From: JACVRW01 sp963734025
GTDB lineage: Bacteria; Actinomycetota; Thermoleophilia; Solirubrobacterales; Thermoleophilaceae
DNA length: 64,000 nucleotides
Assembly: GCA_963734025.1 (NCBI GenBank)
Contig: CAVTFR010000017.1
Location: forward strand, 186,001 to 250,000
Reading direction: 5' to 3'
This document shows positions 25,804 through 33,564 of this stretch, piece after piece. Positions within the stretch are counted from its first letter, which is position 1. Every line of letters starts with the position of its first letter. The notes beneath the pieces were generated by a model that was not told the DNA's origin, searched no databases, and saw nothing but the letters and a program-made list of their open reading frames with translations. A program made the translations under genes and the position numbers.

Positions 25804-26643
25804 GTGGCGCAAGCCGTGATCGATCCCGATGCCTTCAATGCCTTCGAGGCGAGAGGTTGGGAAGACAAGGCGGCTGGCTATGACCACTTCTTCGCCGGGA
25901 TTACGGGCCGGTTCGTCGAGCCTCTCCTGGATGCTGCCTCCGTAGGGCCGGGAACGCGCATGCTCGATCTCGCCACCGGCCCCGGTTACGTGGCGGCGCG
26001 CGCGGCCGAGCGAGGCGCATCGGTGGTTGGAGTGGACGTCGCGGAGGCGATGATCGCCCTCGCCGGCGGGCTGCATCCGGGGCTCGACTTCCGTCAGGCG
26101 GACGTACACGAGCTTCCGTTCGAGGCCGGTTCCTTCGACGCTGTCGTGGGCAACTTCCTGATCTTGCACCTCGGACGCCCAGAGCAGGCCATGGCCGGGG
26201 TCGTCCGCGTGCTGCGTCCGGGCGGCAGGCTCGCGCTGACGGCCTGGGACGTGCCCGAGCGGGCACGCTTTCTCGGGGTGTTCCTCGATGCGGTCGCGGA
26301 GGCCGGCGCAACGGCTCCTGCGGATCTACCGAGGGGGCCCGACTTTTTCCGGTTCTCGGTCGACGAGGAGTTCGACGCCCTCATGCGTGACCATGGCTTA
26401 GAGGACCGCGCAGTCAGGAGCATCGCTTTTACCCATCGTGTCGCGAACGCCGATGAGCTTTGGGAGGGGTTGCTCGGAGGGACCGTCAGAACCTCTGCGC
26501 TCATCGAGCGGCAGCCCGATCAGACCAGGCGGCGCATTCGCGACTCGTTCGATCGGCTCGTCCGCGAATACCAACGGGAAGGCATCCTCGAGCTCCCGGT
26601 CTCCGCCAAGCTCGCCTCAGGTCGCATGCCGGATCCGGACTGA
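25804..26643 (+). CDS. Class I SAM-dependent methyltransferase
   Basis: A 279-residue methyltransferase of the Methyltransf_11/UbiE-like type. The SAM motif is RMLDLATGPGYVAARAAERG (about residue 50), the acidic residue ending motif II is in VVGVDVAEAMI, then the VHELPFEAGSFDAVVGNFLI region and RVLRPGGRLALTAWD (motif III). The C-terminal region covers the substrate. The acceptor is unknown. GTG at 25804 is taken; GTG 25816 is also possible. Divergent from the antitoxin-like gene. Confidence 0.85.
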   Translation: MAQAVIDPDAFNAFEARGWEDKAAGYDHFFAGITGRFVEPLLDAASVGPGTRMLDLATGPGYVAARAAERGASVVGVDVAEAMIALAGGLHPGLDFRQADVHELPFEAGSFDAVVGNFLILHLGRPEQAMAGVVRVLRPGGRLALTAWDVPERARFLGVFLDAVAEAGATAPADLPRGPDFFRFSVDEEFDALMRDHGLEDRAVRSIAFTHRVANADELWEGLLGGTVRTSALIERQPDQTRRRIRDSFDRLVREYQREGILELPVSAKLASGRMPDPD

Positions 26644-26763
26644 AGCTGGAAAGCAGCACTGGGTGCGGGCCTGCGGGTCGCTAGTGCTGCGAGGCGCGGA
26701 TAAGCGGCTTGGCCCTGTTGTCGCATCGGGCCACAGATGGGCCTGCTCAGGTAGGGTCGCGGC

Positions 26764-27204
26764 GTGCCGAGCGTGGCCGAAGATCTGAAGCGGGTTCCGC
26801 TGTTCAGTGAGCTCAGCCAGCGCCAGCTGCGCCGGCTCGCCAAGGACTTCAGGGACCGCCTCGTTCCCGCCGGCTCGCTGCTTACCGAGCAGGGTGAGAT
26901 GGGCGGCGTCGCCTTCTTCGTGATCGCCGAGGGCGAGGCCGCCGTTATCGTCGACGGCACCCGGGTCGGCACGATGGGGCCTGGCGACCACTTCGGCGAG
27001 CTCGCGATGATCAGCGAACGCGAGCGCACGGCCACCGTCGAGGCGGTGACGCCGATGCGTTGCCACACGATCCAGTTCTGGCACTTCCGGGCGTTCGCGA
27101 AGAAGAATCCTGACGTGACATGGAAGCTCCTGCAGCACGTCGCGGGGATCCTCCTCACGGAGCAGAACCGTCGCACAGCGCAAGCCAAGCATGCGCCTCC
27201 GTAG
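26764..27204 (+). CDS. Cyclic nucleotide-binding domain protein
   Basis: A 146-residue protein consisting of one cNMP-binding domain. It has the N-terminal helix LKRVPLFSELSQRQLRRLAK, the beta-roll, and the phosphate-binding cassette GDHFGELAMISERERTATVE with the Glu and Arg that hold the cyclic nucleotide. There is no helix-turn-helix after it, so it is not a CRP-type regulator; it may sense cAMP/cGMP in a complex or be a stand-alone regulatory subunit. GTG start. Confidence 0.85.
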   Translation: MPSVAEDLKRVPLFSELSQRQLRRLAKDFRDRLVPAGSLLTEQGEMGGVAFFVIAEGEAAVIVDGTRVGTMGPGDHFGELAMISERERTATVEAVTPMRCHTIQFWHFRAFAKKNPDVTWKLLQHVAGILLTEQNRRTAQAKHAPP

Positions 27205-27489
27205 AGCTGGGCTGCGGGCGCTGGCGACGGCCGTGAGGCACTCCGCTCGCAGCCGATCGGCCAGGCGAGAGCGAAAGCGCCCCGCCGCGGCTGCGAACCG
27301 CGCCGAGTGGCGAGTCGCACACGGAAGCAGCAGCCTGAATGTCGCCGGCTGGAACCCGCGTCATGTCCCAGACACAGTCGGGACACAACAAGACCAGGGA
27401 GCAGACCAGGGCGTCCACCGGCGCGACGCGGAGGCGCGACAGCGAACGTGAGCGGTGACCGCGCGAGTCAGCTCTGAGAGGAGATCCCT

Positions 27490-28410
27490 ATGAGCCCGTC
27501 GCCGGGAGATCTGAAGACGTCCATCGGCATGGAGCGCGACGACGCAACCGAACTTCGGGAGGGCTACGCCGACGTCGGAGACGACGTGAGGCTCCACTAC
27601 GTCGAGGCCGGCGACGGACCGCTGGTCGTGCTGCTGCACGGCTTCCCGGAGTTCTGGTACGGCTGGCGGCTGCAGATCGCGCCGCTCGCGGCGGCCGGTT
27701 TCCGCGTGGTCGCGCCCGACCTGCGCGGCTACAACCTGTCGTCGAAGCCCGACGGCGTCGCGGCTTACACCGCCGGCAAGCTGGCCGCCGACGTGCGCGA
27801 TCTCATCCGCGAACGCGGCGCCGAGTCCGCGCTGCTGGTCGGCCACGACTGGGGCGGAACCGCCGCCTGGACTGCGGCGATGAACCACCCCGAGGTCGTG
27901 GACCGTCTGGCCATCCTCAACGCGGCCCATCCGCGCAAGCTCAACGAGGGACTGCGCCACCCCAGCCAGCTCGCGCGGTCCTGGTACTTCTTCTACTTCG
28001 CGCTCCCAGACCTGCCCGAGCGCCACGTGCGCGCGAAGGACTGGGAGTTCTTCCAGCACTTCCTGCGCGACGCCCAGCCGCCGTACACGAAGCAGGAGAC
28101 CGATCGCTATATCGAGGCGTGGTCGCAGCCAGGCGCAGCGGCCGCGATGATCGACTACTACCGCGCCGCGGTGCGACCGCCGAAGGGCACCAAGACGGAG
28201 CTTCACCCGATCTCGGCGCCCACCCTGGTCATCTGGGGCCAGAAGGATCGCTACCTCGGCCCGGATCTCGCCGAGCCCCACCACGAGGACGTCCCCAACC
28301 TCGACCGCGTCGAGCGCCTGCCCGACGCGTCGCACTGGGTCCACCACGACGAGCCCGAGCGCGTCACACAACTGCTCATCGACTTCTTCGTCCCCGCCCG
28401 CCCAACCTAA
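27490..28410 (+). CDS. Alpha/beta hydrolase, epoxide-hydrolase-like
   Basis: A 306-residue alpha/beta hydrolase. The oxyanion region is VVLLHGFPEFWYGWR (HGFP-x-x-W, typical of epoxide hydrolases). The nucleophile elbow LLVGHDWGGTAAW has Asp as nucleophile (GHDWGG). A cap-domain Tyr can be seen in the YIEAWSQPGAAAAMIDYYR region, and the late Asp/His pair in WGQKDRYLG and DASHWVHHDEP. An Asp nucleophile with HGFPE marks it as epoxide hydrolase or dehalogenase. GAGGAG precedes the ATG; a later Met is possible. Confidence 0.88.
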   Translation: MSPSPGDLKTSIGMERDDATELREGYADVGDDVRLHYVEAGDGPLVVLLHGFPEFWYGWRLQIAPLAAAGFRVVAPDLRGYNLSSKPDGVAAYTAGKLAADVRDLIRERGAESALLVGHDWGGTAAWTAAMNHPEVVDRLAILNAAHPRKLNEGLRHPSQLARSWYFFYFALPDLPERHVRAKDWEFFQHFLRDAQPPYTKQETDRYIEAWSQPGAAAAMIDYYRAAVRPPKGTKTELHPISAPTLVIWGQKDRYLGPDLAEPHHEDVPNLDRVERLPDASHWVHHDEPERVTQLLIDFFVPARPT

Positions 28411-28761
28411 CACCGCCGAACGTCGACGGCGTCTGGCGAACGGGCTTAGCGGCGATGGGACGGACGCCGCTCGCCCCCTGCACCGCCTTCCGATACAGCC
28501 TGTTTGACTCCGCAATCGTCCTTCGCATGCTTCCTCTCGGGACTGAGGGCAAGGAGTCAGGAGCGCGCGGTGGAAGAACGCTGGCAGGGTGGCTCGGAGG
28601 CACCGATCAATCCGTCGGACCCCTGACCTCCCAGTTGACCTCGGAGAGGATGGGAGAGGATCGATCCGCTCGGGGGCGAGCCTGGTCCGGGGTCGCCTGC
28701 TGGTACTCGCCGAGCGGCGTAGAGTCCAGGTGACTGGCACGGAGCGAGCAAGGAGAGGTCG
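28411..28761. other. Intergenic region without recognised feature
   Basis: About 350 bases between the epoxide hydrolase and the GlsB-like gene. Short frames here have no coding character. The last 20 bases carry the AAGGAGAGG ribosome-binding site of the next gene. I see no RNA gene, repeat or clear terminator. Confidence 0.5.
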
Positions 28762-29067
28762 ATGATCGGTGCCGCAATCGTGGGATTCCTGGCCGGTGCG
28801 ATTGGCCGCATGCTCTGGCCGGGCGATCCATTCCGGCACATGAGCGGCCCGAAGTCCTGGGGCGTCTCGCTGCTCATTGGCCTCGCCGGGGCCGCCCTTG
28901 GCTACCTGATCTTCACCGTCGGGCTCGGCATCGGCGACACCGATGTCTTCGACTTCGGAGGCATCATCGGCGCGATCATCGGCGTTGTGATAGTCCTCGC
29001 CATCACGGGTGCGGTGATGAAGAACCGGGGCGGCCCGACGACGCGCCCAGGGGCCACACCTACCTGA
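28762..29067 (+). CDS. GlsB/YeaQ/YmgE-family (transglycosylase-associated) membrane protein
   Basis: A 101-residue protein with three membrane helices: MIGAAIVGFLAGAIGRMLWP, the glycine-rich WGVSLLIGLAGAALGYLIF, and GGIIGAIIGVVIVLAITGAV. The GxxG-rich pattern and GRMLWPG after helix one are typical of the stress-linked transglycosylase-associated family. The molecular function is not known. A strong GGAGAGG site precedes the ATG. Confidence 0.85.
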   Translation: MIGAAIVGFLAGAIGRMLWPGDPFRHMSGPKSWGVSLLIGLAGAALGYLIFTVGLGIGDTDVFDFGGIIGAIIGVVIVLAITGAVMKNRGGPTTRPGATPT

Positions 29068-29321
29068 TCGCCGCCGCTTCCAGTCGTCCTGGGACTGCGT
29101 GTTCCGCACGCGATGTCGGTCCCGCACAGCCCGAAGCAGGTGTATGCGAGCCGGTCGCGCTGGCGCTCGATGCGCACCTCCTGGCCGCAGCCGGGGCAGT
29201 CGAGGGCGCCGAGGCTCGGTCAGCTCGGGCTCGGGCGCCTCGGTGGTCCCGAGTGGTCCAAGGCGTGGTCCAAGGGCGCCCCCAGAAGCACGAAACCCGC
29301 TCTGGGAGCGGGCATCGGTAG

Positions 29322-29394
29322 TACCGCCACGGGGATTCGAACCCCGGTTTCCGCCGTGAGAGGGCGGCGTCCTAGTCCCCTAGACGATGGCGGC
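29322..29394 (-). tRNA. tRNA-Glu (anticodon CTC)
   Basis: A 73-base class I tRNA on the reverse strand. The acceptor stem pairs GCCGCCA with TGGCGGT, followed by discriminator A. The anticodon stem CCGCC/GGCGG encloses loop CTCTCAC with anticodon CTC. The T arm CGGGG-TTCGAAT-CCCCG is perfect. CCA is not encoded. Confidence 0.95.
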
Positions 29395-29445
29395 GCGCCG
29401 ACGCGCGATTGTAGCGGCGGCCATCGCGTTTGCCCATGCGCGGCA

Positions 29446-29609
29446 GTAGGATGCACCCGTTCATTCGGCCGGTGGTCGAGGGAAGTCCGGTGTGAAGCCG
29501 GCGCGGTCCCGCCACTGTGAACGGGTGCGGATGCGTCGCACATAGCCACTGGGAGCCATCGCTCCCGGGAAGGCGCGGCGCGGAGCCCCAAGCCAGGAGA
29601 CCTCACTCC
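29446..29609 (+). promoter_or_regulatory. Cobalamin (adenosylcobalamin) riboswitch
   Basis: The conserved core of the B12 riboswitch is present in order: GGGAAGTCCGGTGTGAAGCC (29481-29500), CGCCACTGTGA (29511-29521), AGCCACTGG (29546-29554), GGGAAGGCG (29568-29576), and the B12 box AAGCCAGGAGACCT (29590-29603). These match P3-P6 junction elements of the family. It lies about 40 bases before the ATG of the first gene of a six-gene operon on the same strand, so the operon should be repressed when cobalamin is plentiful. The outer boundaries are approximate. Confidence 0.93.
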
Positions 29610-29648
29610 GGCCGCAGCCCATACGACCCTCGAGGAAGGGGTGGCTCC

Positions 29649-31053
29649 ATGTCCATTTCGTGCCGACGCGCTCTCCCAGGAGCGCTTGTTCTGCTCTCCC
29701 TGGCGGTGCCCGCCACGGCGGCAGCCGTGCCGGTGACCGTCAATCTGCGCGTCGAAGGAGCGACGCAGACGATCTTCGAAGGCCCGGTCATCACCGACGT
29801 GCATCAGGTCAAGACCCCGTCCGACACCGCGGCGCGCACATGCGACGGGTCCTCTGTCGGGCTGTCGTCGGCGCCGACGGCCATCGCGTGCGCTCGATGA
29901 CGCGGCGCGGGGCGGCTCCTTCACGTGGGACGCCCTCTGGGATGCCGGCTTCAGCGACTACTACCCCTTCCTGCGGATCGGGCCGGACGCGATCGACTCG
30001 AGCTCGCACTATCTCGCCTTCTACCTCAACTGGGCCTATGCGGAGACCGGCGGCTGCGGTCAGCACGTGGGGCAGGGCGATGAGGTGCTGTTCGCGTACG
30101 AGGACTTCGTGCCATCGCCGATCCTGCGCGTGTCGGGGCCGGGCGCCGCGGCGACCGGGCAGAACGTTGCGCTGAGGGTGGTTGACGGCCTCACGTCGGC
30201 TCCACAGGCGGGGGTGAGCGTCGGCGGCGCCACCACCGGTGCGGATGGGATCGCGACGCTGAGCTTCGCCCAGCGCGGTATCTACCGCCTCAAGGCGGAC
30301 GCGCCCGGCGCGATCAGGTCGAACGCGCTCGTGCTCTGTGTCGACCCGCCCGGCGCGGCGCAGTGCAGCTCGGGCGACACCGCGGGTCCCGTCCTTCAAG
30401 CGGGCACGCCGGCGGGCAGCGGCGGGCTCGCCAGCACCCACGGCCGCTCGCGCACGATGCTCATCACCTGGGCGGGCGACGACCAGACCGGCAGCGGCGT
30501 CTCGCATTACAAGGCTGAGGTCAGCCAGGTGGGCGACGGGGCGGGAGCCAGCCAGGCGAGCTGGCGGACGATCGTCGACAGGACGACCCTGGGCGGCGCT
30601 CACTTCCGCGGCGAGGCGGGTGACGCCTACGCGTTCCGCATCACCGCGACGGACCGGGCGCTCAACGAGACGACGATCACGACCGATCCGGTGATCGTCC
30701 CGGTCGACGACCGCAGCCAGCGGCTGCTGAAGCTCTCGAAGAGGGATTGGAAGCGGGTCAAGGTGGAGAGCGCCTGGGGCGGGACCGTCGTGCGCGCCGC
30801 GGAGGCGGGGGCCACCGCACGCATGCGCTTCCGCGGCACGCGGCTCAGGCTCGTCGGCCGCAAGCTCCGGAACGGCGGCCGTCTGCGGGTGACGATCGAC
30901 GGCAGGCGCAAGGCCGTCCGCCTGCGGGGCCGTTCGCCTCACCGCAGCGTCATCTGGACAAGCCCCAAGCTCGCGCCGGGCTCGCACTCGCTCGTCCTGC
31001 GCACGCTCGGCGGGGGCACCGTCGAGCTCGACGCGGTGGCGCCCTCGCCGTGA
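29649..31053 (+). pseudogene. Exported multi-domain protein with DUF4430-like N-terminal domain, one +1 frameshift
   Basis: First gene under the cobalamin riboswitch. A signal peptide (PGALVLLSLAVPATAAAVP) leads into VTVNLRVEGATQTIFEGPV, the start typical of exported DUF4430/transcobalamin-like domains. The frame then breaks. Removing one base near 29886-29892 (GCG-T-GCG) joins it to LDDAARGGSFTWDALWDAG, then SDYYPFLRIGPDAIDS and HYLAFYLNWAYAETGGCGQ. Next come an Ig-like domain (about residues 155-235), a fibronectin-like domain with WAGDDQTGSGVSHYKAEVS, and a C-terminal beta domain ending SHSLVLRTLGGGTVELDAVA. About 468 residues if corrected. Likely extracellular cobalamin capture; this role is inferred. 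Confidence 0.72.
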
Positions 31054-31751
31054 CCCGGCGGGCCCTGGCACTCGGCTGCCTGGCGGCGCTGCTCGCGGCG
31101 GCGCCGGCGGCCGGCGCCGCTCCGAAGGTCGAGCAGCTGGTCGTGTTCCGCGACGGCGACGCCGTGGCGCGGACGGTCGCCGCCAAGCAGGTCGACGTGC
31201 GCGTCGGCGGGCGCCGCTGTGCGGCCGGCGAGGGGACCGCGCTCGCGGCGCTCGCCCGCAGCAAGGTCGGCCGGCTCGGCCTGCGCGACTTCGGGTCATG
31301 CTCCTCGCGCGCGCGTGACTCGGCCGGCCTGTTCGTGCAGTCGATCGCCGGCGAGCGCAACCGCGGCCAGAACGGCTGGGTCTACAAGGTCGGCCGTCGC
31401 TCCGCCACCGCAGGCGCCGCCGACCCCGGTGGCCCCTTCGGCCGCGGCCGGCTCAAGAAGGGCCAGCGCGTCACGTGGTTCTACTGCCGGCTGCGAGAGG
31501 GAGGCTGCCAGCGCACGCTCGGGCTCACGGCGACAGCGGAGCCTGGCGCCGTTGCCGTAAGCGTCCGCGGGTACGACGACGAGGGCCGGGGCGTGCCGGT
31601 GGAGGGCGCCAGCGTGCGCGCCGGAGGGATCACCGCTCTCACCGCCGCCGACGGAAGCGCGCGCCTCGCGCTGCCCGCCGGCAGCCACCGGGTCGTTGCC
31701 GAGAAGGATGGCCTCATTCGCTCCTTCACCGAGAGGGTCGCGGTGCCGTGA
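31050..31751 (+). CDS. Exported protein with DUF4430-like domain and Ig-like tail
   Basis: A 233-residue exported protein, its GTG overlapping the previous stop. The signal peptide is LALGCLAALLAAAPAAGAAP. The middle has SAGLFVQSIAGERNRGQNGW followed by VYKVGRRSATAGA. The stretch corresponds to the GWxYxVN core of DUF4430/transcobalamin C-terminal domains, with VGR replacing VN. A C-terminal Ig/carboxypeptidase-regulatory-like domain follows (VPVEGASVRAGGITALTAAD, then HRVVAEKDGLIRSF). Second gene of the B12-controlled operon. The domain assignment is from motif resemblance. Confidence 0.72.
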   Translation: MTRRALALGCLAALLAAAPAAGAAPKVEQLVVFRDGDAVARTVAAKQVDVRVGGRRCAAGEGTALAALARSKVGRLGLRDFGSCSSRARDSAGLFVQSIAGERNRGQNGWVYKVGRRSATAGAADPGGPFGRGRLKKGQRVTWFYCRLREGGCQRTLGLTATAEPGAVAVSVRGYDDEGRGVPVEGASVRAGGITALTAADGSARLALPAGSHRVVAEKDGLIRSFTERVAVP

Positions 31752-32683
31752 GGGCGCTCGCCGCGCTGCTGTGCATCGCCGTGACGGCCCCTGCGGTCGC
31801 GGGCTGCGGACTGGGCGCGGGCGAGGAGCAGGGCGGCGACGCCGTCGAGGTGCGCGTGACGCGCGACTTCGGGCACGAGGAGCTCGGCGCGACACGGATC
31901 GACGACGTGCGCGAGGACGAGACGGTGATGCGCGCGCTGCGCTCCGAGTTCGACATCGACACCCGCTACGGCGGGCGCTTCGTCCAGGCGATCGACGGCT
32001 TGGCCGGCGACGGCGCGGGCGGTCAACGCGACTGGTTCTACTGGGTGAACGGGATCGAGGGGAGCGTCGGCGCCGCCGAGTTCGAGCTCTCGCCGGGCGA
32101 CCGCATCCAGTGGGACTGGCGCGACTGGGGGGCGACGATGCGGGTGCCGGCGATCGTCGGCGCCTTCCCCGAGCCGTTCGTCCACGGGGTCGAGGGCAAG
32201 CGGCGGCCGGTGCGTGTCGAGTGCGAGGACTCCGACACCGAGGCCTGCAGCGACGCGCGGGCGGTGCTCGAGGAGGCGGGAGCGTCGCCCTCGGGCGCCT
32301 CGCTCGGCGCGCCCGGCACCGAGACGGTCACCCGGCTGGTCGTGGCGCACTGGCCGGAGGCGCGGATCGTGCGCGGCGCCTCCGGGCTCGAGGAGGGACC
32401 CGAGACGACCGGCGTGTTCGCGCGTTTCGACCGGGAGGGCCGCTCGATCGAGCTGCTCGACGAGCAGGGCGAGGTTGCGCGCACCGTGCGCCCGGGCGAC
32501 GGCGTCGGGCTCGTGCTCGCGCTGCGCCCGCTCGAGGATGAGCTCGTCTGGCTCGCGACCGGCCTCGACGACGAGGGTGTCTTCGCCGCCGTCCGGGCGC
32601 TGACCGAGGAGGACCTCCGCGACGCCTTCGCGGTCGCCGTCAAAGGCCGTACCGTGGAGAAGCTTCCGTTGGTGAGCGAATGA
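31748..32683 (+). CDS. Lipoprotein-like exported protein with DUF4430 (transcobalamin C-terminal-like) domain
   Basis: A 311-residue protein, GTG overlapping the previous stop. The signal ends in a lipobox-like AVAGCG (about residues 16-21), so it is probably lipid-anchored outside the membrane. The DUF4430 domain is clear: DETVMRALRSEFDIDTRYGG, then FVQAIDGLAG, RDWFYWVNGIEGSVGAAEFE (the W-x-Y-x-VNG core) and LSPGDRIQWDWRDW (D-x-I-x-W). The second half (from about residue 140) is another alpha/beta domain unknown to me, with VTRLVVAHWPEAR. Third gene under the riboswitch. Predicted to bind a corrinoid together with the toroid protein at 35156. Confidence 0.8.
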   Translation: MRALAALLCIAVTAPAVAGCGLGAGEEQGGDAVEVRVTRDFGHEELGATRIDDVREDETVMRALRSEFDIDTRYGGRFVQAIDGLAGDGAGGQRDWFYWVNGIEGSVGAAEFELSPGDRIQWDWRDWGATMRVPAIVGAFPEPFVHGVEGKRRPVRVECEDSDTEACSDARAVLEEAGASPSGASLGAPGTETVTRLVVAHWPEARIVRGASGLEEGPETTGVFARFDREGRSIELLDEQGEVARTVRPGDGVGLVLALRPLEDELVWLATGLDDEGVFAAVRALTEEDLRDAFAVAVKGRTVEKLPLVSE

Positions 32684-33564
32684 GCCTGATCCCCGTCTAC
32701 CGGCCCCGCCCGAGTGCGCTGCACGCCGCGCGCGCAAGCGTCGGCGCCGCGTTCTGCTGCGCGCTGGCGCTGACGGGGGCGCTCTATCGCCACCCGCTGG
32801 TGTTGGGCGCGACGCTCGCTGCGGTGGTCGCGGCGGGCCTGCTCGCGGGCGTGGGGCGCGAGATCGGGCACTCGCTGCTGCTCGCGCTGCCGCTGGCACT
32901 GCTCGTGACGATCGTCAACCCGCTCGTCTACGCCGAGGGCGACACGCTGCTCGTCCGCGGCGGGGAGCTCCTCGGGCGCCGCTTCGACATCACGCTCGAG
33001 GCGATCCTCTACGGCGCGCTCACGGGCCTGCGCGTGATGACGCTCGTGGTCGCGCTCGGGCTGCTGTCGGCGGCGGTCGACCCCGATGCGCTGCTGCGCA
33101 TCTTCCGGCGCGTCTCCTACCGCTCGGCGCTCACCGCCTCACTCGCCAACCGGCTCGTCCCCGTGCTCGCCCGCGACGCAATGCGCATGGGCGACGCCGC
33201 CCGCTGCCGGCCACGGCCGGCAGGCCGCTTCGCCGTCGTGCGCGCCGCGCTCACGGGGGCCCTCGACCGCTCGGTCGACGTGGCGGCCGCGCTCGAAGTG
33301 CGCGGCTACGCGCTGGGCGGCCGCCCGCCGCGGCGCCGGCGGCCGTGGTCGCGACACGACCTCGCCTTCCTGGCGGCCGCGCTGGCCATCGCCGCGCTGG
33401 CGCTGGCGGGAGCGATCGGCGGCGTCGCGTGGGTCGAGCCCTACCCGACCTTCGATATGGCCTGGGACAGCGAGGTCTGGGCGCTGGCTGCCTCGATCGT
33501 CGTGCTCGCCCTCGCCCCGTTCGCCGGGCGCCGGGCGCGGCTCGGCGTCGGAGGGCGGTCGTGA
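32680..33564 (+). CDS. ecfT: ECF transporter transmembrane coupling protein EcfT (CbiQ family)
   Basis: A 294-residue membrane protein of the CbiQ/EcfT family, the scaffold that couples ATP hydrolysis to the S-component in energy-coupling-factor vitamin importers. Several membrane helices are seen (HPLVLGATLAAVVAAGLLAG, SLLLALPLALLVTIVNPLVY and others). The cytoplasmic coupling helices carry the conserved ARDAMRMGDAARCR and AAALEVRGYALG, with the Arg/Gly signature. It overlaps both neighbours by four bases. Its gene partners are the fused ATPase and the S-component fusion, making the transporter complete within the operon. Confidence 0.9.
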   Translation: MSLIPVYRPRPSALHAARASVGAAFCCALALTGALYRHPLVLGATLAAVVAAGLLAGVGREIGHSLLLALPLALLVTIVNPLVYAEGDTLLVRGGELLGRRFDITLEAILYGALTGLRVMTLVVALGLLSAAVDPDALLRIFRRVSYRSALTASLANRLVPVLARDAMRMGDAARCRPRPAGRFAVVRAALTGALDRSVDVAAALEVRGYALGGRPPRRRRPWSRHDLAFLAAALAIAALALAGAIGGVAWVEPYPTFDMAWDSEVWALAASIVVLALAPFAGRRARLGVGGRS

